Below, piece after piece: positions 28,674 to 35,998 of a stretch of DNA of 64,000 nucleotides. The notes below the pieces were generated by a model. That model was not told where the DNA came from. It saw nothing but the letters and a program-made list of their open reading frames with translations, and made no database searches. This DNA comes from Streptomyces coryli. Lineage in GTDB: Bacteria > Actinomycetota > Actinomycetes > Streptomycetales > Streptomycetaceae. Position 1 is the stretch's first letter. Every line of letters starts with the position of its first letter. The DNA lies in assembly GCF_011044975.1 (NCBI RefSeq), contig NZ_JAAKZV010000002.1, forward strand, positions 1 through 64,000. The letters are read 5' to 3'. A program made the translations under genes and the position numbers.

Positions 28674-29161
28674 GGCTGGGCCTGCCGGGCGAGTTCGGCG
28701 GCGACCCGCTCCACGACCGGCGCCACCGCCGCTGCCACCGGCGCCGACAGGCCCGTGCCGAGCGCCCCGTCGGAGCCCTCGACGGCGAAGACGACCAGGC
28801 GAGCGGGTAAGCGGCCCAGCGCGCGGGCCAGTTCCACCGCCTCGCCCAGACCGAGACCGTGCGAGCCGGCGGCGCTCGGCACCGGTAACCCGGCCGTGTC
28901 CAGCTCCAGCCGGTGGATGCGACCTGGATGGGCGGGATGCGCGTGCGCGGCGTCCACGAGCACCGCCAGCTCCGCGTCCTGCCACAGGGTCAGCAGCCGC
29001 CCGGGCTCGCCGTCACTCAGCAGCAGCGCCGTCCCCGGAGGCAGCCGCCGTTGCACCGCGCCTTCCTGCAGCCGGCGGATGACGGCCCAGCCCACCCCGT
29101 CGTCCCGCCGGAAGTCGTTGCCGACCCCGATCACCACCAGCCGGGCGTCGGACGCCATCAC
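28670..29161 (-). CDS. hydrogenase maturation protease (HycI/HoxW type)
   Basis: 163 aa; GTG 29161 and ATG 29158 are both possible starts. VIGVGNDFRRDDGVGWAV carries the first metal-binding acid of the M52 family and LVDAAHAHPAHPG the second (Asp in VLVDAA). A His follows (SAAGSHGLGLGEAV). The enzyme binds nickel in the large subunit and removes its C-terminal tail, here predicted as nine residues after His433. It overlaps hypF by 4 nt. Confidence 0.9.
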   Translation of the reverse strand: MMASDARLVVIGVGNDFRRDDGVGWAVIRRLQEGAVQRRLPPGTALLLSDGEPGRLLTLWQDAELAVLVDAAHAHPAHPGRIHRLELDTAGLPVPSAAGSHGLGLGEAVELARALGRLPARLVVFAVEGSDGALGTGLSAPVAAAVAPVVERVAAELARQAQP

Positions 29162-29168
29162 CGCGGGC

Positions 29169-29537
29169 TCACGCCGCTGCCACGGGCACCGTGAGCGGCA
29201 CCTCGCTGAGCCGGCCGTGCACGTCGAAGGCCCGGGTGAGCCGGGTCGCGTGCAGCGTGCGCAGGATGCGCGGATCCGTGACCAGCAGGCTGGTCTTTAC
29301 GCCCCGCTCCAGCGCCCGCCGGCGGGTCCGGCAGAGCATCCCGAGGCCGGTGCAGTCGATGAAGGTCACCTGCCGCAGGTCCAGGACCAGGCGGGACGGT
29401 GCCTCGACGCGGATGGTGTCGAGGGCGGCGGTGAACGCGGGCACGGTGCGGATGTCGATCTCGCCGCGCAGTTCGGCGACGATGCAGGCGCAGGTGGTGA
29501 ACGCCCGTACGCGGGGCGGTGCGATGGCCACGGACAT
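29169..29537 (-). CDS. STAS-domain anti-sigma-factor antagonist
   Basis: 122 aa from ATG 29537, with AGGAG five bases upstream; the longer frame to 30299 is antisense to the GAPDH gene. STAS fold: VAELRGEIDIRT, LVLDLRQVTFIDCTGLGML, then a helical C-terminus. The phosphorylated Ser of SpoIIAA/RsbV-type proteins is Thr in DCTGLG. Such proteins sequester anti-sigma kinases. It opens the unit with the protease, hypF and hypC, and is divergent from GAPDH with an operator-like repeat between. Confidence 0.86.
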   Translation of the reverse strand: MSVAIAPPRVRAFTTCACIVAELRGEIDIRTVPAFTAALDTIRVEAPSRLVLDLRQVTFIDCTGLGMLCRTRRRALERGVKTSLLVTDPRILRTLHATRLTRAFDVHGRLSEVPLTVPVAAA

Positions 29538-29600
29538 GGTCGCTCCTGAGTCCTCTTGAGCCTGGTCCCCAGCAAACGGCGGCCCGGTGCCAGGGCAGTA

Positions 29601-29614
29601 GGGCCGAACGGCTC
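29601..29614. promoter_or_regulatory. candidate DevR-type operator between STAS and GAPDH genes
   Basis: GGGCC-GAAC-GGCTC, 64 bp from the STAS start and 104 bp from the gap start. A half-site GGGCC-GTTC starts at 29654. Confidence 0.55.
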
Positions 29615-29717
29615 CCGGCGGAGGCCGAAGCGCCCCGCCGCCCGCGGGTGGGCGGGCCGTTCGCGTACCCCCATGCGGCCCTATGGGCACCCGGCCCCTT
29701 CGGCGGAGGCTGACCGC

Positions 29718-30725
29718 ATGACCACACGCATAGGCATCAACGGCTTCGGCCGCATCGGCCGCAACTATCTGCGCGGCGCGCTCGCCCGTGACAACAAGCC
29801 GGTGGAGGTGGTCGCCGTCAACGACATCACCGCCACCGAGACCCTGGCGCACCTGCTGCAGTACGACTCCACCTACGGCCGGCTGGACCGGGACATCACT
29901 CACGACCCGGAGTCGATCACGGTCGACGGCCGCCGCATCGCCGTCACCTCCGAGCGCGACCCCGCCGCGCTGGACTGGTCCGCACACGGCGTGGACGTCG
30001 TCATCGAGTCCACCGGCCGCTTCCGCGCCCGCGACGACGCCGCGCTGCACCTGAAGTCCGGCGCCCGCAAGGTGCTCATCTCCGCGCCCGGCAAGAGCGC
30101 CGACGCCACCGTCGTGATGGGCGTCAACGAAGGCGACTACGACCCGCAGCAGCACCACGTCGTCTCCTGCGCCTCCTGCACCACCAACTGCGTGGTGCCG
30201 CTGGTGCACGTGCTGCACGAGCGGTTCGGCGTCGTCAAAGGCCTGATGACCACCATCCACGGCTACACCAACGACCAGGCCCTGCTCGACAGTCCGCACA
30301 AGGACCTGCGCCGGGCCCGCTCCGCCGCGGTGAGTATCATCCCCACCTCCACCGGCGCGGCCCGCGCCACCGGCCTCGTCATCCCCGCGCTCGACGGCGC
30401 CCTCGAAGGCCTGGCCGTACGGGTCCCGGTCGAGGACGGATCACTGACCGACCTCACCGTGATCCTCCGCACCCCGGCCACCGCCGAGGAGATCAACGCC
30501 GCCTACACCGAAGCCGCCGATGGCCCGCTCCGCGGCATTCTGCGCGCCTCCACCGCACCGCTCGTCTCCCGCGACATCGTCGGCGACCCGGCCTCCTGTG
30601 TGGTCGACCTGCCGCTGACCCAGGCGCAGGGCGAGCTGGTGAAGGTCTTCGGCTGGTACGACAACGAGTGGGGCTACAGCAACCGGCTCCTCGACCTCAC
30701 CGAATACGTCGCCGCCCGCTTCTGA
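29718..30725 (+). CDS. gap: glyceraldehyde-3-phosphate dehydrogenase, type I
   Basis: 335 aa. NAD-binding N-terminus RIGINGFGRIGRNYLRGAL, catalytic Cys in SCASCTTNC, catalytic His in IHGYTND, substrate-binding PTSTGAARA, and C-terminal WYDNEWGYSNRL are all intact. Glycolytic enzyme. Its place inside the stress island, away from pgk and tpi, suggests a condition-specific isozyme rather than the housekeeping copy. Only weak ribosome-site sequence (GGAGG at 29705) precedes the start. The frame is clear of internal stops and normal in length. Confidence 0.97.
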   Translation: MTTRIGINGFGRIGRNYLRGALARDNKPVEVVAVNDITATETLAHLLQYDSTYGRLDRDITHDPESITVDGRRIAVTSERDPAALDWSAHGVDVVIESTGRFRARDDAALHLKSGARKVLISAPGKSADATVVMGVNEGDYDPQQHHVVSCASCTTNCVVPLVHVLHERFGVVKGLMTTIHGYTNDQALLDSPHKDLRRARSAAVSIIPTSTGAARATGLVIPALDGALEGLAVRVPVEDGSLTDLTVILRTPATAEEINAAYTEAADGPLRGILRASTAPLVSRDIVGDPASCVVDLPLTQAQGELVKVFGWYDNEWGYSNRLLDLTEYVAARF

Positions 30726-30739
30726 GCATCATGCGCCCC

Positions 30740-30775
30740 GGGCCGAAGGGGCCCTGAGCGGGGGCCGATCGCCCC
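30740..30775. promoter_or_regulatory. two candidate DevR-type operators upstream of a USP gene
   Basis: GGGCC-GAAG-GGGCC (30740-30753) and GGGCC-GATC-GCCCC (30762-30775), the second 80 bp from the USP start. The first directly follows the gap stop and could also fold as a hairpin. Confidence 0.5.
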
Positions 30776-30854
30776 TTTGCCCGCCCTCCGCGCGGCGGGA
30801 CCGTGCCGGTACGAGGCCGGCTCGGTCTCGGTCGCACGGAAGGCGGTGGGGACC

Positions 30855-31727
30855 ATGGAATTGCCCCTGGTCGTAGGGGTGGACGGATCGCAGCTGAGTC
30901 TGCGCGCGGTGGACTGGGCGGCCGACGAGGCCGTCCGGCAGCAGGTGCCGCTGCGCCTGGTGCACGGGGCGCGGTGGGAGCACTACGAGTCCGCCGCGGC
31001 CGGAGCCAAGGAGCAGGCGGTGCCGGCCGGAGAGCGGGAAACCGCCGAGCGCATCATCGCCACGGCGGTGGAGCGCGCCGAGCTGCGCGCCCCCGACCTG
31101 AAGGTGTCGTTCGACGTACTGCCGGAGGATCCGGTCACCGCCCTGGTACACGCGGGGCGCAACGCGTTCGCGCTGGTGCTCGGTTCGCGCGGGCGCGGCG
31201 GGCTGGCCGGGATGCTGCTCGGCTCGGTGAGCCTGTCGGTCGCCGCCCGCGCCGACTGCCCGGTGATCGTCATCCGCGGCCCGGCACAGGGCCCGGACCA
31301 GCAACACCGCCGGATCGCCGTCGGCGTCGATGACGCCGACACCGGCTACGCCGCGCTGCGCTTCGCCCTCCGCGAGGCCGCCGCCCGGGACTGCCCGCTG
31401 GCGGCCGTACGGGCATGGCGTTGCCCCGTGACCGAGTACCTCGATCATCCACGGCTGCACCCGGACGCCTCCGACGTACACGAGGAACGGGCCAGGACCC
31501 TGCTCGACGCGGCGCTGCGGGCGACCACCACGGACCCGCAGGTCGAGGTCGACCGGCTGTGGGTGGAGGGAACCGCGCGGCGGGCGCTGCTGCATGCCGC
31601 GACGACCGCCGACCTCCTGGTGGTCGGGGCCCGACGGCGCCCCGGCCACGCCGGCCTCGGGCGCACCAACCACGCCTTGCTGCACCACGCTCCGTGCCCG
31701 GTGGCCGTCGTGCCGCAGCGACCGTAG
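30855..31727 (+). CDS. universal stress protein, two UspA domains
   Basis: 290 aa from ATG 30855. Domain 1: LVVGVDGSQLSLRAVDWA to the ATP loop GSRGRGGLAGMLLGSVS. Domain 2: IAVGVDDADTGYAALRFAL to GARRRPGHAGLGRTNHAL, where the loop is degraded. It ends PCPVAVVPQRP. A cytoplasmic ATP-binding stress protein of the Rv1996/Rv2623 type. Two operator-like repeats lie upstream. A complex hairpin follows, before the DoxX gene. Confidence 0.9.
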   Translation: MELPLVVGVDGSQLSLRAVDWAADEAVRQQVPLRLVHGARWEHYESAAAGAKEQAVPAGERETAERIIATAVERAELRAPDLKVSFDVLPEDPVTALVHAGRNAFALVLGSRGRGGLAGMLLGSVSLSVAARADCPVIVIRGPAQGPDQQHRRIAVGVDDADTGYAALRFALREAAARDCPLAAVRAWRCPVTEYLDHPRLHPDASDVHEERARTLLDAALRATTTDPQVEVDRLWVEGTARRALLHAATTADLLVVGARRRPGHAGLGRTNHALLHHAPCPVAVVPQRP

Positions 31728-31738
31728 CCGGGCCCGGC

Positions 31739-31790
31739 GGGCCGAACAGACCTCGCCAGAGGCGACGTTCGGCCCCCGGCCGGGGCCTTT
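31739..31790 (+). terminator. two overlapping, mutually exclusive hairpins between USP and DoxX genes
   Basis: Hairpin A: GGGCCGAAC (31739-31747) pairs with GTTCGGCCC (31767-31775), with an inner TCGCC-AGA-GGCGA stem. Hairpin B: GGCCCC (31771-31776) pairs with GGGGCC (31782-31787), followed by TTT. The right arm of A is the left arm of B, so only one can form. Could be a terminator or an attenuator; the arms also resemble operator half-sites. Confidence 0.45.
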
Positions 31791-31878
31791 CAGATCATCC
31801 TCGGCCGGACCGCAGGACGGGAGATTGAAGGCGCAAGAAGCGACACCGGGCACCACCTCAAGACAAGGAAGCGCAACC

Positions 31879-32499
31879 ATGGCAGTGCACCAGCAGCCCC
31901 GCCGGCACATCTCGTTCCACCTGCCGCAGCGGCACGCGGCGCGCACGACGAGCGAGTCCGGTGCCACCGCGGCCACCGCGACCTCGACGACGGCGTACGT
32001 CCTCGCCGGCCTCCGGCTCATCACCGGATTCGCCTTCCTGTGGGCCTTCCTGGACAAGACCTTCGGCTTCGGCTACGCCACCCCGGCGAACAACGCCTGG
32101 ATCGAAGGCGGTTCGCCGACCAAGGGCTTCCTCAGCGGTGTCGCGGCCGGCCCGATGGAGAGCACCTTCCACAGCTGGGCCGGCGACGGCTGGGCCGACT
32201 GGCTGTTCATGTTCGGCCTGCTCGGCATCGGCGTCGCCCTCGTCCTCGGCGTGGCGCTGCGGTTCGCCGCGGTCGCCGGGACGCTGATGATGGCCCTCAT
32301 GTGGATGGCGGAATGGCCACCGGCCAAGCACCTCTCCGACGGCTCACCGAGCATGTCGACGAACCCGGTCATCGAGTACCACGTGATCTACGCCGTAGTG
32401 ATCATCGCCCTCGCCGTCACGTACGCGGGCAACACCTGGGGCCTCGGCAAGGCCTGGGCGAAGCTGCCCTTCGTACGCGACCACCGCTGGCTGCTCTAG
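31879..32499 (+). CDS. DoxX-family membrane protein
   Basis: 206 aa. An unusually long hydrophilic N-terminus (about 38 residues, His/Arg-rich) precedes about four membrane helices: YVLAGLRLITGFAFLWAF, WLFMFGLLGIGVALVLGVAL, FAAVAGTLMMALMWMAEW and HVIYAVVIIALAV. The first helix with FLWAFLDKTFGFGY is the DoxX signature region. Family members are linked to thiosulfate, thiol and redox processes; the exact role is unknown. It starts 151 bp after the USP gene and is followed by a very strong hairpin. Confidence 0.85.
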   Translation: MAVHQQPRRHISFHLPQRHAARTTSESGATAATATSTTAYVLAGLRLITGFAFLWAFLDKTFGFGYATPANNAWIEGGSPTKGFLSGVAAGPMESTFHSWAGDGWADWLFMFGLLGIGVALVLGVALRFAAVAGTLMMALMWMAEWPPAKHLSDGSPSMSTNPVIEYHVIYAVVIIALAVTYAGNTWGLGKAWAKLPFVRDHRWLL

Positions 32500-32513
32500 C
32501 GGCCGCACATCCA

Positions 32514-32549
32514 GGACCGGGGCACCGCCGAGCGGCGGTGCCCCGGTCC
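32514..32549 (+). terminator. strong 16-bp hairpin after the DoxX gene
   Basis: Perfect 16-bp stem GGACCGGGGCACCGCC / GGCGGTGCCCCGGTCC with tetraloop GAGC, starting 14 nt after the DoxX stop and ending 26 nt before the GH65 start. The best terminator in the window by stem length. Confidence 0.75.
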
Positions 32550-32575
32550 GCACTGCCACGGCAAGGAGGGCAGCG

Positions 32576-34969
32576 ATGCCCGAGAACGGCTGGGAGTGGG
32601 CGTACGAGAGCTACGAACCGGCGCAGGAACGGCTGCGCGAGGCGCTGTGCACGCTGGGCAACGGCTACTTCGCCACCCGGGGCGCCGCGCCCGAGGCCGC
32701 CGCCGACGCGGTGCACTGCCCTGGCACCTATGCCGCCGGGGTCTACGACCGGCTGGCCTCGACCGTCGCGGGCCGCAAGGTCGAGAACGAGGACATGGTC
32801 AACCTGCCCAACTGGCTGCCGCTGCGGTTCCGTACCCGCGGCGCCGGTGAACGCGCGCCGGGACCGTGGCTGACCACCGCGGACGCCAACGTGGACGGCT
32901 ACGAGCAGCGACTGGACCTGCGCGGCGGAGTCCTCGCCCGGAGCGCGGAGTTCACGGACTCGGCCGGACGGCGGCTGCGACTGGCCGAGCAGCGCCTGGT
33001 GCACATGGGAGACCCGCATCTGGCCGCACTCCGGACCACGCTCACCCCGCTCGGCTGGTCCGGGACGGTGGAGATCGAATCGGGGCTCGACGGCACGGTG
33101 AGCAACTCCGGGGTGGAGCGCTACCGCGCCCTCGCGGGCCGCCACCTCACCCACGTCCACACCGGCACCGACGATCCGGACACGGTATGGCTGCGCTGTC
33201 GTACCACCGCCTCCGACATCCGCATCGCCATGGCGGCCCGCACCCGGATCACCGCCGGCGCCGTCGTCGGCAGCCGGAGTGCGGCATCGGACGCCCGGGT
33301 GAGCCGCCTCGTCACTGTCGTCGCCGAGGCGGGGCAGGCCGTCACCACCGAGAAGGTGGTGGCGCTGCACACGTCACGGGACCAGGCCATCAGCGACCCG
33401 CTGCGGGCCGCCCGTGAACGGGTCGGCCGGGCGCCGGGCTTCGCGGTGCTCCGCGCCTCCCATCAGGAGGCCTGGGCGCGGCTGTGGCAGCAGTGCGAGC
33501 TGGAGGTGCCGGGCGAGGCCGGGCGCATCCTGCGGCTGCACACCTTCCACGTGCTGCAGACGCTGTCGCCGCACACCGCCCGCCTGGACGCCGGGGTGCC
33601 GGCCCGCGGACTGCACGGCGAGGCGTACCGCGGCCACGTCTTCTGGGACGAGCTGTTCGTGCTGCCGTATCTCAATCTGCATCTGCCGGAGGTCTCCCGG
33701 GCGCTGCTCGACTACCGCCATCGCCGGCTGCCCGCCGCCCGCCTCGCGGCCGCCGCGGACGGGCACCGGGGAGCGAGGTATCCATGGCAGAGCGGCAGCG
33801 ACGGCCGCGAGGAGACGCAGACGCTGCACCTGAACCCCCGCTCCGGGCGCTGGCTGCCCGACCACAGCCGGCTGCAGCGCCACGTCGGCCTCGCGGTGGC
33901 GTACAACGTGTGGCAGTACGGTCAGGCCACCGGCGACCTGGCCTATCTGCACGGGCCCGGCGCGGAGATGCTGCTGGAGATCGCCCGCTATTTCGCGGAC
34001 CTGGCCACCTGGGACGCGGCCGCCGGACGCTACCGCATCCGCGGCGTCGTCGGCCCGGACGAATACCACGACGCCTACCCGGGCGCTGATCAGCCGGGCC
34101 TCGACGACAACGCGTACACGAACGTCATGTCCTCCTGGGTGCTGCACCGGGCCCTGGAGCTCACCGCCGCGCTGCCGGAGCTGCGCGAGCGGATGGGCCT
34201 GGACGATGCCGAGCTCGGCCGCTGGGACGAGGTGGCCTGCAAGCTCTACGTGCCATTCCACCGCGGTGTCATCAGCCAGTTCGACCGGTACGGCGATCTC
34301 GGTGAACTCGACTGGGACGGCTACCGCCGCCGCTACGGCGACATCCGCAGGCTGGACCGGATCCTGGAGGCCGAGGGCGACACGGTCAACCGCTATCAGG
34401 CCTCCAAACAGGCCGACGTCCTGATGCTCGGCTACCTCTTCTCGCCCGCCGAACTGGCCGGGATCTTCCGCCTGCTGGGCTACCGCGTCGACGATGCGAT
34501 GTGGCGGCGCACGGTGGATTACTACCTGGCCCGCACCAGCCACGGCTCCACGCTCTCCAGCCTCGTGCACGGCTGGGTGCTGGCCCGGGCCCGCAGAGCC
34601 GAGGCCTGGAAGTACTGCCTGGAGGCGCTCACCAGCGACATCGCGGACGTCCAGGGCGGCACCACCGCCGAGGGCATCCACCTCGGCGCCATGGCCGGCA
34701 CCCTCGACCTCGTCCAGCGCGGCCTGACCGGCCTGGAGACGCGCGACGACGCCCTGTGGCTGGACCCCGTACCCCTGCCGCAGCTGTCCCAGTACGGCCT
34801 GCGCGTCCGCTATCGCGGCCACCGGGGCATCGATCTGCGGCTGCGCGCCGGACAACTGCACGTGACGGTCCCGGACTCCAGCGCCCCCGCGCTGCCGGTC
34901 GTCCTGGCCGACCGCACCGTGACGGTGGAGCCGGGGGAGTCGTGCGTACTGCACCTGCCGGGCGCCTGA
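32576..34969 (+). CDS. glycoside hydrolase family 65 (disaccharide phosphorylase type)
   Basis: 797 aa. N-terminal beta-sandwich domain (about 1-270), then the (alpha/alpha)6 barrel: GHVFWDELFVLPYLNL, RYPWQSGSDGREET and RIRGVVGPDEYHDAY, whose Glu is the expected general acid. HGSTLSSLVHGWVLAR and ADVQGGTTAEGIHLGAMAGT form the phosphate-binding region. Members cleave maltose, trehalose or kojibiose with phosphate; the substrate cannot be assigned. Its mycobacterial relative is part of OtsB1 (Rv2006), a DosR target fused to a HAD domain; here the HAD protein is separate (8040). Ribosome site AAGGAGGGC lies just before the ATG. A hairpin separates it from DoxX. Confidence 0.93.
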   Translation: MPENGWEWAYESYEPAQERLREALCTLGNGYFATRGAAPEAAADAVHCPGTYAAGVYDRLASTVAGRKVENEDMVNLPNWLPLRFRTRGAGERAPGPWLTTADANVDGYEQRLDLRGGVLARSAEFTDSAGRRLRLAEQRLVHMGDPHLAALRTTLTPLGWSGTVEIESGLDGTVSNSGVERYRALAGRHLTHVHTGTDDPDTVWLRCRTTASDIRIAMAARTRITAGAVVGSRSAASDARVSRLVTVVAEAGQAVTTEKVVALHTSRDQAISDPLRAARERVGRAPGFAVLRASHQEAWARLWQQCELEVPGEAGRILRLHTFHVLQTLSPHTARLDAGVPARGLHGEAYRGHVFWDELFVLPYLNLHLPEVSRALLDYRHRRLPAARLAAAADGHRGARYPWQSGSDGREETQTLHLNPRSGRWLPDHSRLQRHVGLAVAYNVWQYGQATGDLAYLHGPGAEMLLEIARYFADLATWDAAAGRYRIRGVVGPDEYHDAYPGADQPGLDDNAYTNVMSSWVLHRALELTAALPELRERMGLDDAELGRWDEVACKLYVPFHRGVISQFDRYGDLGELDWDGYRRRYGDIRRLDRILEAEGDTVNRYQASKQADVLMLGYLFSPAELAGIFRLLGYRVDDAMWRRTVDYYLARTSHGSTLSSLVHGWVLARARRAEAWKYCLEALTSDIADVQGGTTAEGIHLGAMAGTLDLVQRGLTGLETRDDALWLDPVPLPQLSQYGLRVRYRGHRGIDLRLRAGQLHVTVPDSSAPALPVVLADRTVTVEPGESCVLHLPGA

Positions 34970-34983
34970 GGGCCGTCCGGCCC
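34970..34983. promoter_or_regulatory. candidate DevR-type operator upstream of USP-PPDK operon
   Basis: Exact consensus GGGCC-GTCC-GGCCC starting one base after the GH65 stop codon, 115 bp from the USP start. Its position means it could instead be a short terminator hairpin. Confidence 0.5.
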
Positions 34984-35097
34984 CGCACGCCGGGCCACCG
35001 GGGCCGGTGGCACGCCCCGGGCGGCCCCTGCCTTCGCCGTGGTCGCCGGGCGACGCTGCAGGTGGAAGGTACACGGTCTGCCAGAGGAGGGGTCATC

Positions 35098-35982
35098 ATG
35101 CTGCGACCCGTCGTCGCCGGAATCGACGGTTCCCGCGAAAGCCTCGCGGCCGCCGACTGGGCGGCACGCGAAGCCCAACGCCGGGGAACGCCGCTGTCCG
35201 TCATCCACTCGTGGGAGTGGCCGCCGCGCGGCGTGCCGAACTTCGACGACAGCGACACCCAGCGCTTCCGCGCCGAGCGCATCCTGCGCAACGCGGAGCA
35301 GGAACTGCGCAAGCGTTATCCCGAGCTGGCGATCGAGGCCAGGATGACGCCCGACCCCCCGGTGCCAGGTCTCCTGGACATCGCCGAGGACGCCGAGCTG
35401 CTCGTCCTGGGATCCCGTGGCCTCAGCGGCTTCGCCGGTTTCCTGGTCGGCTCGGTCGGGCTGGCCACCGTCTCCCGCGCCACCTGCCCGGTCGTGCTCG
35501 TACGGGCGGAGGAACGGCGCGCGGACGAGCATCTGCCGGACGCCGAAGGGCGGCCGTCCACCGCGACGCCGCACAGCAAGGTGGTCCTGGGCATCGATGT
35601 CACCCATCCGTGCGAAGAGATCCTGGAGTTCGCCTTCGACGCCGCCGCCCGGCGCTCCGCGCCGCTGCAGGCCGTGCACGTGTGGCGGGCACCGCTGCCG
35701 TACGCCGCCGTCGATGCCGGCCCTGAGACCCTCGCCGAGGCCGAGCGTGCCCTGACGGTGGCGCTGCACCCGTGGCAGGAGAAGTTCCCGGGCGTCCAGG
35801 TCTTCGAGGACGCCGTGACCGGCGGCACCGGCAGCCGGCTGCTGGAGGTGGCCTCCGGCGCCTCGCTGCTCGTCGTCGGCCGGCGGCTGCACCGCCCCGC
35901 CTTCGCCCCGCGCCTCGGCGTGGTCACGCATGCCGTCCTGCACCACGCGCTGTGCCCCGTCGCCGTCGTCCCGCACGCCTGA
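35098..35982 (+). CDS. universal stress protein, two UspA domains
   Basis: 294 aa from ATG 35098, with GAGGAGGGG upstream. Domain 1 VVAGIDGSRESLAAADWAA to GSRGLSGFAGFLVGSVG; domain 2 VVLGIDVTHPCEEILEFAF to VGRRLHRPAFAPRLGVVTH, lacking the full glycine loop. It ends LCPVAVVPHA. It is 16 bp upstream of the pyruvate phosphate dikinase gene, so the two are probably co-transcribed and co-regulated. Confidence 0.9.
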   Translation: MLRPVVAGIDGSRESLAAADWAAREAQRRGTPLSVIHSWEWPPRGVPNFDDSDTQRFRAERILRNAEQELRKRYPELAIEARMTPDPPVPGLLDIAEDAELLVLGSRGLSGFAGFLVGSVGLATVSRATCPVVLVRAEERRADEHLPDAEGRPSTATPHSKVVLGIDVTHPCEEILEFAFDAAARRSAPLQAVHVWRAPLPYAAVDAGPETLAEAERALTVALHPWQEKFPGVQVFEDAVTGGTGSRLLEVASGASLLVVGRRLHRPAFAPRLGVVTHAVLHHALCPVAVVPHA

Positions 35983-35998
35983 GGAAGAGGAACCCCAC

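Noticed and set aside
34970-34983. Treating this repeat, and those at 30740 and 43262, only as a terminator
   Set aside because: These sit at gene ends and could fold, but identical repeats at 41291 and 56986 are far from or inside genes, so a binding site fits all copies better. The terminator role is kept open in the entries.
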